From a virus: 22,766 nucleotides of DNA. Below the pieces are notes generated by a model. The model worked only from the letters and a program-made list of their open reading frames with translations, was not told the DNA's origin and searched no databases. Position numbers and translations under genes: made by a program. This document shows positions 1-7,295 of the stretch, piece after piece (position 1 is the first letter of the stretch; every line of letters begins with the position of its first letter). The stretch spans positions 1 through 22,766 of IMG/VR virus record IMGVR_UViG_3300042507_003714. The stretch is one strand, 5' to 3'.

Positions 1-251
1 TATTTGATATTGGTGGTGGAGAACAACAACCACAACAACGTGTGAATGTAAATCTCAACGAAGCACAAGATATTACTTGTGATAAGTGTGGTGGACATTT
101 CTTTCATTCAGTAACCTTCTTCAAGAAGATTTCAGCTCTCATGTCTCCAACAGGTAAGGAAGCAATCGTTCCACTTGAAACGTATGCTTGTCTTGAGTGT
201 GGAAATATCAATCCTGAATTTTTACCAACGGGGTTTAGTCAGAATGGCTAA
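1..251 (+). CDS. Zinc-ribbon phage protein, 5' partial
   Basis: The reading frame is open to the left edge (first full codon at base 3), so the gene starts outside the window. The GTG at 42 is not a convincing start, because the upstream codons read as protein (FDIGGGEQQPQQR). The visible part has two CxxC pairs, CDKC and CLEC, about 35 residues apart, the layout of a small zinc ribbon. No catalytic motif is visible. It ends 8 bases inside the next gene, which looks like a clamp-loader subunit, so it is probably co-transcribed with replication genes. A role in nucleic-acid or protein binding is inferred from the zinc ribbon only. The Cys pairs are seen directly; the exact family is not recognised. 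Confidence 0.75.
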   Translation, partial: FDIGGGEQQPQQRVNVNLNEAQDITCDKCGGHFFHSVTFFKKISALMSPTGKEAIVPLETYACLECGNINPEFLPTGFSQNG

Positions 252-696
252 GACCCTGTTCGATTTGATAAAGGGTGTGACCAAAGATAAAATCAAATGG
301 GAAGCCCTTGCCGAAGAAGACCAAAAGGTGTGGAATAACTTTATCATCACCCGTTGGTTTTCTATGGAAATGGAACTAACGGATGCCGTGAATGACTTTC
401 AAAAGTATAGTAACGGCATCCTCACTTCCAAAGATTACTACAAATTACTCCACGATATTCTACCAAAGACAACATTCTATCTGAAGTACACAAAGAAAAA
501 GAAAAAGATAGATATAGATTCACAATTTGTAGATTTATTCTGCCAACATTATCAACTTGGTAAGAAAGTAATTTTTGAGTATATTACAGACCTCGTAAGA
601 ATAAATCCAAATGAACTTGTTTCTGTTTTGGAATCTTACGGAACCAAGAAAGAAGATGTGGAAAAATTCAAGAAACAAATAAAGACATTACAATGA
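244..696 (+). CDS. 62: Probable DNA polymerase clamp-loader small subunit (gp62-like)
   Basis: A 150-residue protein starting at ATG 244, overlapping the previous gene by 8 bases; an upstream in-frame ATG at 175 lies wholly inside the previous gene and is unlikely. The N-terminal half has the pattern I associate with clamp loader A subunits of marine T4-like phages: a short hydrophobic start (LFDLIKGVTKDKIKWEAL), then EEDQKVWNNFIITRWFSM, then YYKLLHDILPKTTFYLKYTK at about residues 76-95. T4 gp62 works with gp44 to load the gp45 sliding clamp onto primer-template DNA. T4 gp62 itself is about 187 residues and very divergent, so the call rests on remembered motif resemblance, not alignment. The clamp and gp44 ATPase are not in the window; they would be expected upstream. 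If wrong, it is an unassigned helical phage protein. Confidence 0.6.
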   Translation: MAKTLFDLIKGVTKDKIKWEALAEEDQKVWNNFIITRWFSMEMELTDAVNDFQKYSNGILTSKDYYKLLHDILPKTTFYLKYTKKKKKIDIDSQFVDLFCQHYQLGKKVIFEYITDLVRINPNELVSVLESYGTKKEDVEKFKKQIKTLQ

Positions 697-704
697 GGAA
701 TAAG

Positions 705-1082
705 ATGGCAATAAAAGAAATCGACTTGGGTAAGAAGAAGGATGAAAATGACATCATTGCCCAAATGGAAGAGAAGTTTCCAATTATGACTACGGACTTC
801 AAAAGAATTCAACGTGAACAATATGAACTCTTTTGCCGTAAGCAATCTAACTACGGACCAGATAACATTTCATTAGGAACAACTCTTGAAAGAGAACAAG
901 ATCGTAAGTTGTCACTTCAAGGTTTGTTCTTCCGATTGAACGATAAAATCAATCGTTACAAACAAATGATCATGTTTGGTTCAGTTGATGCCGTCGGCGA
1001 ATCACTCGAAGACACATTCAAAGATATTTCAGTTTACGGTATCATTGCACAACTCGTTCAAAACGGTAAGTGGGGTAAGTAA
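705..1082 (+). CDS. DUF1599 / Nmad1 nucleotide-modification-associated protein
   Basis: A 125-residue, mostly helical protein. I prefer ATG 705 because GAGGA at 695-699 lies 5 bases upstream; an ATG at 693 (ATGA overlap with the previous stop) is the alternative. The core reads FCRKQSNYGPDNISLG, then LFFRLNDKINRYKQM, then ESLEDTFKDISVYGIIAQLV and GKW at the end. This matches the DUF1599 layout: a KQ..YG loop, an R..DK.NR helix and an ESL.DT...D...Y..I helix. Aravind and colleagues named the family nucleotide modification associated domain 1 from its association with phage DNA-modification genes; its reaction is not known to me. It sits between a clamp-loader candidate and a nuclease and shares one base with the latter (TAATG). 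Family call is good; function is open. Confidence 0.75.
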   Translation: MAIKEIDLGKKKDENDIIAQMEEKFPIMTTDFKRIQREQYELFCRKQSNYGPDNISLGTTLEREQDRKLSLQGLFFRLNDKINRYKQMIMFGSVDAVGESLEDTFKDISVYGIIAQLVQNGKWGK

Positions 1083-1984
1083 TGTCTTCTTCGCGAATTT
1101 CCTTTTCACAGTATCAAATGTGGAAAGGATGTCCTCATCGTTGGAAACTAAATTACATTGATAAGGTTTCCGTTCCGTCCCCATCAATCGCTCTCGTGTT
1201 TGGAACTGCAATGCATGAGGTTCTCCAAATGTATGTAGAGATGTTATATCGTTCTACTGTTGAAGAGGCAAACTCACTTCCACTTGAAGACCTTCTAAAA
1301 GAAAAGATGGGTGTGGAGTATAAGAAGATGTTGACTGAAAACAATGATGAACACTTTTCACATCGTGATGAAATGCAAGAACACTTAATGGATGGTATTG
1401 AAATTATCCGATGGTTCAAGGCACATCGTGAAGAGTTCTTTATGAAGAAGGGTTGGGAACTTGTTGGTATTGAAAAGCCAATCAACATCATTCCTGTTGA
1501 ATCAAATCCAAACGTTCGTCTTGTTGGTTTCCTCGACTTGGTGATGCGAGATTTGAAAACTGGTAAGATTCACATTTACGATTTCAAAACATCAACAAGT
1601 GGTTGGAATAAATACACAAAGGCAGATAAGGTAAAGACTTCACAACTTGTTCTTTACAAAACATTCTATGCCAAACAATATGATATTCACCCCGATGATA
1701 TTGAGATTGAGTATCTTATTCTCAAACGTAAGATAGCTGAAGATGCTGAATATGCCGCGATGAAGAAACGTGTTCAACGATTTGCACCTTCTCACGGTAA
1801 GGTTTCACAAACTCAAATCCTGAAAGAGATTCAGACATTTGTTGAAACTGCATTTGATTCAGAAGGTAATAAGAGAACAGATATTTACTATCCACCAATT
1901 GAAGGCGAAAAGAAAAAGAATTGCCGTTGGTGTGAGTTCAAAGATAGAGATGATTTATGTCCAATAAAGAACAGGGTTCAATAA
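1082..1984 (+). CDS. Cas4/RecB-like PD-(D/E)XK nuclease with Fe-S cysteines
   Basis: A 300-residue protein with the RecB/Cas4 nuclease set in order: CPHRW with Cys17, FGTAMHE with His45, GFLDLV with Asp152, YDFKTS with Asp167 and Lys169, and the QxxxY motif Gln188-Tyr192. Three more cysteines near the end (Cys281, Cys284, Cys293; CRWC then C after 8 residues) with Cys17 give the four-Cys iron-sulfur arrangement known from Cas4 and AddB. It should be a metal-dependent DNA exonuclease or nickase acting in recombination or end processing. There is no helicase domain and no neighbouring cas gene or CRISPR array, so a CRISPR role is not supported. It starts inside the previous stop (TAATG) and ends inside the next start in the same way. 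All key residues are present. Confidence 0.9.
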   Translation: MSSSRISFSQYQMWKGCPHRWKLNYIDKVSVPSPSIALVFGTAMHEVLQMYVEMLYRSTVEEANSLPLEDLLKEKMGVEYKKMLTENNDEHFSHRDEMQEHLMDGIEIIRWFKAHREEFFMKKGWELVGIEKPINIIPVESNPNVRLVGFLDLVMRDLKTGKIHIYDFKTSTSGWNKYTKADKVKTSQLVLYKTFYAKQYDIHPDDIEIEYLILKRKIAEDAEYAAMKKRVQRFAPSHGKVSQTQILKEIQTFVETAFDSEGNKRTDIYYPPIEGEKKKNCRWCEFKDRDDLCPIKNRVQ

Positions 1985-3015
1985 TGAAGTACGCATATAC
2001 ATTTGATGATATTCAAATTATTCCAAAGTATAGTGAAGTTGATAGTCGTGGTAAATGTAATCTTGTAACAAACTTTACAAAACAATATAAGATTGGTACA
2101 CCACTTGTTGCTTCACCAATGGATACTGTAACTGAATATAACATGGCAATAACAATCGCATCATATGGTGGGGTTGGTGTAGTTCACCGATTCATGAACA
2201 TTGAAAGACAGGCAAATCAAGTTCGTAAGATTAAAGAACAAGAGAAGTTAGTAGCCGCCGCAATTGGTGCAACTGCTGATTACAAAGAACGTGCACAAGA
2301 ACTTGTAAATGCCGGTGCAATTGTTCTTCTTATTGATGTTGCTCACGGTAACACAAAACAAGTAAAAGACGCAATCTCTTGGTGTAAACAAAATCTGCCA
2401 AGCTATGTAGATGTAATTGCAGGTAATGTTGCTACATATGAAGGCGCAAGAAATTTGGTAGAATGGGGTGCGGATGCTATTCGTGTTGGTATTGGAAATG
2501 GTTCTCTTTGTGAAACAAGAATCAGAACTGGTATCGGTATTCCACAAGTTACAGCTCTCATTGATTGTGTTCGTGCCGTCGAAGAATCAGGAATTGATGC
2601 TCCTATTATTGCAGACGGTGGTGTGAGAATGACGGGTGATGTTGCCAAAGCAATTTCACTTGGTGCAGATTCTGTAATGTTAGGTTCACTTCTCGCAGGT
2701 ACTCGTGAATCTCCTGGTGAAATTCAGAGAATGGGAATGTGGCCGAATGAACAACTCTTCAAGAAGTATCGTGGTTCTGCATCTGCCGAAGTAAAACAAG
2801 TTCATGGATTAGAAGAAAAAAACGTGGAAGGTAATTCAAAGTTGATTCCTTATAAGGGTAAAGTAGAACGTGTCATCAATGACATCAATGATGGTGTTCG
2901 TTCTGCTATGTCTTATGTTAACGCAACAACAATTAGAGAATTCCAAGTTAAGTCTGAACACGTTCTCATTACACAGAACGGTTTGATTGAAGCCAAACCA
3001 CACTTGTTATTGTAA
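1984..3015 (+). CDS. GMP reductase / IMP dehydrogenase family enzyme, no CBS domains
   Basis: A 343-residue TIM-barrel oxidoreductase. The start is ATG 1984, which overlaps the previous stop; an earlier in-frame ATG at 1957 lies inside the nuclease gene. Visible landmarks are GVGVVHRF, DVAHGN, the catalytic loop GIGNGSLCETRIRTG with Cys176, IADGGVRMTGD, MLGSLLAGT, YRGSAS and PYKGKV near the end. The CBS pair found in most IMP dehydrogenases is absent, matching the length of GMP reductase (about 346). The flap region between YRGS and PYKG contains no Arg-Tyr pair, which IMP dehydrogenase needs for hydrolysis of the enzyme-XMP intermediate. This favours GMP reductase (GMP + NADPH to IMP + NH3). 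The loop has CET where families usually have CTT or CIT, keeping Thr at +2. It probably adjusts purine pools during infection. Confidence 0.85.
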   Translation: MKYAYTFDDIQIIPKYSEVDSRGKCNLVTNFTKQYKIGTPLVASPMDTVTEYNMAITIASYGGVGVVHRFMNIERQANQVRKIKEQEKLVAAAIGATADYKERAQELVNAGAIVLLIDVAHGNTKQVKDAISWCKQNLPSYVDVIAGNVATYEGARNLVEWGADAIRVGIGNGSLCETRIRTGIGIPQVTALIDCVRAVEESGIDAPIIADGGVRMTGDVAKAISLGADSVMLGSLLAGTRESPGEIQRMGMWPNEQLFKKYRGSASAEVKQVHGLEEKNVEGNSKLIPYKGKVERVINDINDGVRSAMSYVNATTIREFQVKSEHVLITQNGLIEAKPHLLL

Positions 3016-3032
3016 TCGTTTTTTCGTATATT
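3004..3032 (+). promoter_or_regulatory. Candidate sigma70-like promoter before the glycan cluster
   Basis: TTGTTA at 3004-3009 is followed after 17 bases by TATATT at 3027-3032, a spacing and sequence compatible with a sigma70-type promoter, about 42 bases upstream of the first glycosyltransferase start. The -10 lies inside the 11-base word TTTCGTATATT (3022-3032), which recurs exactly at 18484-18494 before another gene. The gap also holds ATATTTAT at 3034-3041. AT-rich DNA produces such matches by chance, and Bacteroidota promoters differ from the E. coli consensus, so this is tentative. Confidence 0.35.
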
Positions 3033-3075
3033 GATATTTATTGAAAACAAAAGTTTCGTAATCAAAGGTTTCGTA
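3022..3075 (+). repeat. Three TTTCGTA repeats in the gap before the glycan cluster
   Basis: TTTCGTA occurs at 3022-3028, 3054-3060 and 3069-3075, the last running into the ATG at 3075. Copies two and three are part of a longer imperfect repeat (AAAGTTTCGTA and AAAGGTTTCGTA). One more copy lies at 18484-18490. They may be operator or promoter elements; function is inference. Confidence 0.4.
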
Positions 3076-4499
3076 TGGCAAAGAAAAAGATTCTCCTCCT
3101 ATCAGACGACTTACGTCTAACGAGCGGTATTGCAACCGTTTCTCGTGATATGGTTATAGGCACAGTTCACAAGTATGATTGGGTTCAAGTCGGTGCCGCT
3201 ATCAACCATCCAGAAAAAGGAAAGTTGTTAGATTTATCGGATAATGCTAAAGAACTAACTGGAGTTCAGGATGCATCTATTAAGATTTTATGCAATGATG
3301 GTTATGGTGATCCGATGTTGATTCGTCGTCTAATCGAAATGGAAAAACCAGATGCAATTCTCCATTTTACCGATCCACGTTTTTGGGATTGGTTGTATAA
3401 TATGGAGCATGAAATTCGCACACAAATTCCACTTCTTTATTTAAATATTTGGGATGGCGCTGGCTTGGTTTGGGATTCCCCAACAGATCCAATGTGGAAT
3501 AAAGATGCGTATGCTAGTTGTGATTTGCTTATGGCTATTTCAAAACAGACGTATGGTATAAACAAAAGAGTTTTGAATCGTGTTGGTGAATCTACACCAA
3601 ATCATAGAATAACTTATGTTCCTCACGGAATAAATACACAAATGTTTAAACCATTAAATTCAAATGACAAGGATTGGGATAACTTGGTATCTGAGTCTCA
3701 AAAGATTCGGAGAGATAATCCAAATAGATTTGTGGTGATGTGGAATAATAGAAATATACATCGAAAACATCCTGGTGACGTTATTCTTGCATATCGTCAT
3801 TTGTGTGAACTCGTAAATAAAAATGGCGGTAATGCAGTAGATGATTGTTTACTATTAATGCATACACAACCTGTTGACCCTAATGGTACAGATATACCTG
3901 CAGTTGTTACAGAATTGTGTAGTAACTTTAATGTTATGTTTAGTGATAAAATTCTTCCAGCCGAAGGTCTAAATATTCTGTATAACATTTCGGACGTAGT
4001 AGTTAATATGTCATCCAATGAAGGTTTTGGATTAGGAACAGCAGAGGCAATGTCATCTGGTACTCCAATTGTTGTAAACGTAACTGGTGGTCTACAAGAC
4101 CAATGTGGTTTCATCAATCCAAAGACGGGTAAATATTTTACAGAAGAAGATTATGTTGAAGTTCATAGCTTAAATAGAAAAGATCAATGGGGAAATTTAC
4201 AACATGGTGAATGGGTTAAACCAGTGTGGCCATCAAATCTTTCACTTCAAGGGTCAGTACCAACACCATATATTTTTGATGACCGTGCAGACTTCAGAGA
4301 CGTTGGTCAGGCACTATATGAATGGTTCAAGACTTCAAAAGAAGAAAGAGTTAAAGCTGGATTGAAAGGAAGAGATTTTATTTTAAGTTCGGATGTTGCT
4401 ATGAATCGCGAACATATGTGTGAACGTGTAATGAAAAGTATTGACGATTGTCTACAAAACTTTACACCAAGAAATCGTTTTGAACTACATTTAGTGTGA
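3075..4499 (+). CDS. GT-B glycosyltransferase, GT4-like
   Basis: A 474-residue glycosyltransferase, first gene of the sugar cluster. The C-terminal half carries the GT4 donor-binding motif E-x7-E at Glu316 and Glu324 (EGFGLGTAE), followed by SSGTPIVVNVTGG. An N-terminal Rossmann-like start (KKILLLSDDLRLTSGIATVS) supports a GT-B fold. No membrane segment is visible, so it should be cytosolic, moving a sugar from a nucleotide donor to an unknown acceptor. It starts after the 59-base gap with promoter-like words; AAAGG at 3064-3068 could be a weak ribosome-binding site. A second GT4-like gene follows after 7 bases, but it is not an obvious copy of this one. Donor and acceptor cannot be read from the sequence. 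Confidence 0.88.
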   Translation: MAKKKILLLSDDLRLTSGIATVSRDMVIGTVHKYDWVQVGAAINHPEKGKLLDLSDNAKELTGVQDASIKILCNDGYGDPMLIRRLIEMEKPDAILHFTDPRFWDWLYNMEHEIRTQIPLLYLNIWDGAGLVWDSPTDPMWNKDAYASCDLLMAISKQTYGINKRVLNRVGESTPNHRITYVPHGINTQMFKPLNSNDKDWDNLVSESQKIRRDNPNRFVVMWNNRNIHRKHPGDVILAYRHLCELVNKNGGNAVDDCLLLMHTQPVDPNGTDIPAVVTELCSNFNVMFSDKILPAEGLNILYNISDVVVNMSSNEGFGLGTAEAMSSGTPIVVNVTGGLQDQCGFINPKTGKYFTEEDYVEVHSLNRKDQWGNLQHGEWVKPVWPSNLSLQGSVPTPYIFDDRADFRDVGQALYEWFKTSKEERVKAGLKGRDFILSSDVAMNREHMCERVMKSIDDCLQNFTPRNRFELHLV

Positions 4500-4506
4500 G
4501 GATAAT

Positions 4507-5814
4507 ATGAGTTATAGACCAGAATTAGTTTTTTGTGGACCAGTTGCAACACGTTCAGGATATGGAGAACACGCCAGAGACCTATTGACATCTATTATGA
4601 ACATGGACAAGTTTAATATAAAGGTCATATCAATAAATTGGGGACAGACTCCAATGAATGCGCTTGACGCAAATAATCCCGAACACAAACGTATATTAGA
4701 TAGTATAATTCCAGGTCTTACGTCCCAACCGGAAGTTTGGATTCAATGTACTATTCCAAACGAATTTCAACCAGTTGGAAAGTATAATATCGGAATAACA
4801 GCAGGGATAGAGACCGACCTTTGTTCACCTGAATGGATTGATGGTTGTAATAAAATGAATCTTGTTATTGTTCCATCTAAACACGCTAAAGATGTTCTAT
4901 CAAGTACAAAATATGAAAAGAGAGATAAGACATCAGGCCAGACTGTTGGAAATTTAGAATTGACTACTCCTATAGAAATTTTACACGAAGGTGTAAGACT
5001 TGACATCTTCAATAAAAATCTACCTGCCGAAAAAACAATTACTGAAACTTTTGAAAAGATAAAAGAAGATTTTTGTTATCTATTTGTTGGCCATTGGTTA
5101 AAGGGAGACTTCGGGGAGGATAGAAAAGATTTGTCAGGATTGATTTATACTTTCTTGGAAACATTTGGCGATACTGAAAATCCCCCTGCACTTTTATTGA
5201 AAGCATCGAGTGGTGGATTTTCAATAAGTGACAGGAGTAGAACTTTTGAAAAAATTGATTTGATTAAACAAATGGTAAAGAAGAAAAATCTTCCAAACAT
5301 CTATCTCCTTCATGGTGATTTAACAGACCAAGAAATGAATACTCTTTACAATCATGAAAAAGTAAAAGCACTTGTTTCGTTCACAAAAGGTGAAGGTTAT
5401 GGTAGACCAATTGCTGAATTTATTACAACAGGAAAACCTGTAATTGTTTCTGGGTGGAGTGGCCACGTAGATTTTGTAAATCCTGTCTTTCACACATATC
5501 TTGAAGGTGAATTGAGAGAAATTCATGATAGCTCAGCTTGGGAAGGTGTATTAAATAAAGGTTCAAAATGGTTCACTGTGAATTATAAAAAAGCATCAGA
5601 TACTCTACATAAAGTTCACAAAAAATATAAAACATACCTCAATGAATCTAAAAAATCAGTACCCGAATTAGAGAAGAAGTGGTCTTATGAAGCTATGAGT
5701 GAAAAATTTGAACAACTACTTGATACACATCTTCCAAAATTCGCACAGAGAATAAGTCTCAACTTGCCTCAATTAAAGAAACTTCCAACCTTAAAGAAAG
5801 TTGAAACTGAATGA
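4507..5814 (+). CDS. GT-B glycosyltransferase, GT4-like (second)
   Basis: A 435-residue protein with the GT4 E-x7-E motif at Glu296 and Glu304 (EGYGRPIAE) followed by GKPVIVSGWSGHVDFV. The N-terminus (ELVFCGPVATRSGYGEHARD) has the glycine-rich acceptor-side loop often seen in GT4 enzymes, and residues near 190-200 (FVGHWLKGDFGEDRKD) match the linker before the donor domain. GAGGA at 4498-4502 gives a ribosome-binding site overlapping the previous stop. The last about 60 residues are lysine-rich and helical. It is likely a soluble sugar transferase; specificity unknown. It ends in an ATGA overlap with the next gene, indicating translational coupling. Confidence 0.88.
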   Translation: MSYRPELVFCGPVATRSGYGEHARDLLTSIMNMDKFNIKVISINWGQTPMNALDANNPEHKRILDSIIPGLTSQPEVWIQCTIPNEFQPVGKYNIGITAGIETDLCSPEWIDGCNKMNLVIVPSKHAKDVLSSTKYEKRDKTSGQTVGNLELTTPIEILHEGVRLDIFNKNLPAEKTITETFEKIKEDFCYLFVGHWLKGDFGEDRKDLSGLIYTFLETFGDTENPPALLLKASSGGFSISDRSRTFEKIDLIKQMVKKKNLPNIYLLHGDLTDQEMNTLYNHEKVKALVSFTKGEGYGRPIAEFITTGKPVIVSGWSGHVDFVNPVFHTYLEGELREIHDSSAWEGVLNKGSKWFTVNYKKASDTLHKVHKKYKTYLNESKKSVPELEKKWSYEAMSEKFEQLLDTHLPKFAQRISLNLPQLKKLPTLKKVETE

Positions 5815-6440
5815 TTTCTTATACAATAACGGCTTGCAACGAAGATAGAGAGTTGGATAAACTACTGAATGTTATTCGTGTGAATTTAAAAGACACGGAT
5901 GAGGTAGTTATCCAACTCGACCAAGACAAAGTAACTGATGAAGTTAGAAAAGTGTGTTCTATATATAAAGAAAGAATACCAATATTAAAAGTTACCGAAT
6001 TTTCTCTGAACAATGACTTTGCATCATTCAAGAATAATTTGAAAAGTCATTGTACGAAAGAATGGATATTCAATATTGATGCCGATGAGATACCTTCTGG
6101 ATTTCTGCTCGAAAATATCCACACTATTCTTGAATCAAATTCAGATTTAGATCTTTTAATTGTTCCGAGATGGAATGTTGTTGACGGCATAACGGAACGT
6201 CACATAAATTCTTGGCGTTGGAGACATGATGAATGGGGTAGAATAAATTGGCCAGATTGGCAAATGAGAATTTATAGAAACAAGGAATCCATATCTTGGA
6301 AGAATAAAGTACATGAAAAGATTGATGGATATGAAAAATACTCATTTCTTCCAGAGGATAAGGATTATTGTCTTTTCCATAACAAGACAATACAAAAACA
6401 AGAACAACAAAATAACTTTTATGAAAATATGGAGTTATAA
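5811..6440 (+). CDS. GT2-like glycosyltransferase (short, WaaE/KdtX-like)
   Basis: A 209-residue GT-A type protein. The start (ISYTITACNEDRELDKLL) matches the ACNE signature of GT2 enzymes related to WaaE/KdtX, and the metal-binding DXD-like motif is FNIDADEIP with Asp90 and Asp92. Downstream, WRWRHDEWGRINWPDWQMR and KVHEKIDGY resemble the NWPDxQxRI ... VHE segment common in this group. At 209 residues it is somewhat shorter than typical members. It starts in an ATGA overlap with the previous gene and its stop shares one base with the next start. Soluble; sugar and acceptor unknown. Confidence 0.82.
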   Translation: MISYTITACNEDRELDKLLNVIRVNLKDTDEVVIQLDQDKVTDEVRKVCSIYKERIPILKVTEFSLNNDFASFKNNLKSHCTKEWIFNIDADEIPSGFLLENIHTILESNSDLDLLIVPRWNVVDGITERHINSWRWRHDEWGRINWPDWQMRIYRNKESISWKNKVHEKIDGYEKYSFLPEDKDYCLFHNKTIQKQEQQNNFYENMEL

Positions 6441-7294
6441 TGAAAGATTTAATAGTCACAACTATAAGTAAAAACTATGTTTGGACAGACATAAATAATT
6501 GGATTTCTTCTTTAAAGAAAACTGGATATGACGGTGATATTCTTGTATTAGCATATAATTTTGAGGAAGAACACAAACACATTCTTAAATTAAAAGAATA
6601 TGGTGTAGAAGTATTAATTCCAAATAATACATTTAGAGGAAGTGAAGAATCTAATTTCGTTTGGCACTCTGGTGAAGTAAACCCATCAAACGCAAATAAA
6701 CTGATTCATAATGTTAGATTGTTTCACTTGTGGCAATATTTCACAGAAACCGAGATAGATTCAAAATATAATAGAATTATCTTCACAGATGGGAGAGATG
6801 TTTATTTTCAAACAAACCCGTCTGAATGGCTAGATAAAAATATGGTTTCTGAAATTCTTGTACCATCGGAAGGTGTTTTATATTCGGATGAGCCTTGGAA
6901 TACAAATAATGCATTAGTAAATTATGGACCTTATGTTTATGAATATCTATTGAAACAAAAGACAGTTTGTAATGTTGGGACATTTGCTTGTAAGAGTTCT
7001 ATATGCAAAGAGTTATGTCTTGTTCTTTATTTAATGTCTAACAACACAGGTCATGCAGACCAACCGTCTTTTAATATTTTGGTTCATACTTTACTCAATG
7101 ATAAATGTCAGTTTGTTAATTATGATAATTCATGGGCACTTCAAATTGGTGCGATAGTTAATGAATTGGAAAAACACACGTATATGGATTCAGACATAAT
7201 CTACTCAAAAGAATCAAAAGAACCATATTGTATAGTTCATCAATATGATAGAGTTCCACTACTAAAAAATAATGCAGATTTAAAATTTAAGTAA
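6440..7294 (+). CDS. Putative GT-A glycosyltransferase with TDGRD motif
   Basis: A 284-residue protein without an easily named family. The centre reads YNRIIFTDGRDVYFQTNP with Asp117 and Asp120, resembling the 'DxRDV.FQ.dP' motif of uncharacterised nucleotide-sugar transferases. The N-terminus (VTTISKNYVWTDINNWISSL) reads as a beta strand and helix of a GT-A fold, and NTGHADQPSFNIL near residue 205 could be the acceptor-side D-Q motif. All five arginine codons are AGA. It lies between a GT2-like and a GT7-like gene, one base from the latter, so a sugar-transfer role is likely by context and motif but not proven. Confidence 0.6.
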   Translation: MKDLIVTTISKNYVWTDINNWISSLKKTGYDGDILVLAYNFEEEHKHILKLKEYGVEVLIPNNTFRGSEESNFVWHSGEVNPSNANKLIHNVRLFHLWQYFTETEIDSKYNRIIFTDGRDVYFQTNPSEWLDKNMVSEILVPSEGVLYSDEPWNTNNALVNYGPYVYEYLLKQKTVCNVGTFACKSSICKELCLVLYLMSNNTGHADQPSFNILVHTLLNDKCQFVNYDNSWALQIGAIVNELEKHTYMDSDIIYSKESKEPYCIVHQYDRVPLLKNNADLKFK

Positions 7295-7295
7295 A

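Noticed and set aside
1082-1984. Cas4-like protein as part of a CRISPR system
   Set aside because: No repeat-spacer array or other cas gene is present in the window; stand-alone Cas4/RecB-like nucleases are common in phages.
2980-3026. GGTTTG/CAAACC inverted repeat plus T run as terminator of the GMP reductase-like gene
   Set aside because: The stem is within the coding region and about 20 bases away from the T run, so it does not make an intrinsic terminator.
3797-4117. Minus-strand open frames such as this one inside plus-strand genes
   Set aside because: They lie opposite strongly supported genes with motifs, lack ribosome-binding sites and show no protein features. The same holds for all other antisense frames seen.
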